Below, one piece after another: positions 63,017-64,000 of a stretch of 64,000 nucleotides of DNA. The stretch is taken from NCBI GenBank assembly GCA_964036045.1, contig OZ038388.1:7084058-7148057 (forward strand), read 5' to 3'. Origin of the DNA: Eutreptiella sp. 'Long Island Sound 2002'. Taxonomy: Eukaryota; Euglenozoa; Euglenophyceae; Eutreptiales; Eutreptiaceae. Made by a program: the position numbers and the translations under genes. The notes below the pieces were generated by a model, which saw only the letters and a program-made list of their open reading frames with translations, was not told where the DNA came from and searched no databases. The first letter of the stretch is position 1. Every line of letters starts with the position of its first letter.

Positions 63017-64000
63017 AGGGCCCAAGCCTTTGGTGGACGAGAGCGCGCTGGTTGAATGGTTGGAGCGGGAGCGCCAACAAGGAAGGCCACCCACAAGGGA
63101 CAACATCATCAGCGAGGCATCCAGGATGTACAATGACAGCGTGCGAACAGATGACAGGCCGTCGACGACGCTGACGCTCAAGAGTATGGAGCAGTGGTGG
63201 CGCCTCTTCTTTCGTCGCCACACTGAGGTGTCTGGTCGCCTTGCGCAGCATGCTGAGAGTGTGCACCTGGACAAGAAGTTGACAGAGGATGAGTGGACGA
63301 CCTGGTTTAATGAGTCCCTGGGTGCAGCGCTCGCCAAAGTGGGTTACGACCCACAATATGTGTTCAATGAAGACGAGTCAAGCATGTTCATTGACTTCGA
63401 CACAGGCAGTCTTAAAGTGTATGTCCTAAGAGGTACTAACACTTGCGCCACGAGGAGAGGCTACGACAGACGCCACGTAACCCTGGTGGCATGTGTACGC
63501 GCTGATGGCTTTTATGTTTGTCCTGCTCTGTTGTGGCCTAGTGCTCTAACCAGAAGAGACCTGTTTCAGCATGAGGATTGCCCAATCTCAGTGAAAGCCA
63601 CCAAAACAGGTTGGTCATCAAAGGACATTTTTATCGAGTGGCTGAGGGAGTTTGCCTCCCTCACCAGTCCAACTGCGAACCCCCATAAGGTTGTGGTCCT
63701 CATTATGGATGGCAGCAAAACACATTTAACAAGAGCCATCATTGAGGAGGCTGTAAAGTTAGGAGTGCACCTTGTGGCGCTCCCCAGCCACTTGACTGAT
63801 GTGGTCCAACCTCTCGAACTGAGTGTTCGTAAGCCTTTCAAGGCAGCGCTGAAAAAAAGACAGCGCGAGTGGCGCGCGAAGAACAGAGGCAAGAGCATCA
63901 CACCCTCTCTGTTTGTGAAATTCTTCACTGAGTCTTGGATGCACTGTGTCACCCCTAGTGTCATCATGAGTGGCTTCAGGAGGGCAAGCATCTCTCCAAT
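63017..64000 (+). CDS. Pogo/Tigger-like DDE transposase, catalytic exon (runs off the window)
   Basis: Open to the end of the window. It begins G-P-K-P-L-V-D-E-S-A-L-V-E-W-L, the second helix-turn-helix region of CENP-B/pogo proteins, with R-P-P-T-R-D-N-I-I. The DDE_1 catalytic domain follows: F-N-E-D-E-S-S (first Asp at 63372), L-I-M-D-G-S-K-T-H (second Asp at 63708) and L-P-S-H-L-T-D-V-V-Q-P-L-E (third acidic residue, Glu, at 63816). Pogo enzymes usually have Asp at the third place. Such enzymes cut DNA at their own inverted ends and insert at TA. The frame is also open upstream to an ATG at 62862, but that part reads through the transposon end, so an intron ending at 63016 is preferred. 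Intact so far; the C-terminus is not visible. Confidence 0.85.

Overview
The window is eukaryotic nuclear DNA. It has GT-AG introns of 1-6 kb, single-domain exons, an AATAAA poly(A) signal, two LTR-retrotransposon types, a pogo-type transposase, tRNA-like short repeats, and many dinucleotide and poly-G/poly-C tracts. Coding DNA is GC-rich and stops are standard (TGA, TAA and TAG all end proteins). I read it as a repeat-rich protist or alga and cannot name the species. The left 27 kb is very GC-rich; the right half is closer to balanced and dominated by mobile elements.

Region 1 (about 0.7-27.4 kb, + strand) is one gene. Seven exons of 129-174 nt (707-835, 2553-2699, 4701-4865, 10760-10933, 12810-12962, 14086-14253, 19098-19247) each encode exactly one RCC1 propeller blade. 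All intron phases are 1, and they join in the same phase to a 4.4-kb last exon (22945-27383). That exon encodes a Ser/Thr-rich stalk, three hydrophobic segments, a Cys/His cluster, ankyrin-like units, a WWE-like domain and an R-S-ExE mono-ADP-ribosyltransferase with all signature residues. The predicted product is a membrane protein joining a seven-blade RCC1 propeller to an ADP-ribosyltransferase. I do not recognise this architecture. Its introns are packed with dispersed repeats, one family of which repeatedly ends in G-runs.

Region 2 (27.4-42.2 kb) holds repeats, CA tracts and mini inverted-repeat elements, with two supportable genes or ORFs. One is a 62-aa unknown (31227-31415). The other is a secreted group XII-like phospholipase A2 (38386-38817) with a poly(A) signal. 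A 487-bp satellite (39591-42088) follows.

Region 3 (42262-53668) is a complete Ty3/gypsy chromovirus with 798-bp LTRs, a CTCCC target duplication, an initiator-tRNA-Met primer site, gag, pol, a chromodomain and a polypurine tract. It carries in-frame stops, a frameshift and active-site changes despite nearly identical LTRs. An extra methyltransferase-like segment lies between protease and reverse transcriptase.

Region 4 (54.7-64 kb) is nested transposons. A pogo-like transposase gene is split by a composite element (54938-62920, CCCTG target duplication). That composite contains an internally deleted copy and a full copy of one inverted-end transposon with a minus-strand 410-aa ORF. Inside the full copy sits a tandem short LTR element (55768-60652) in the order LTR-internal-LTR-internal-LTR.
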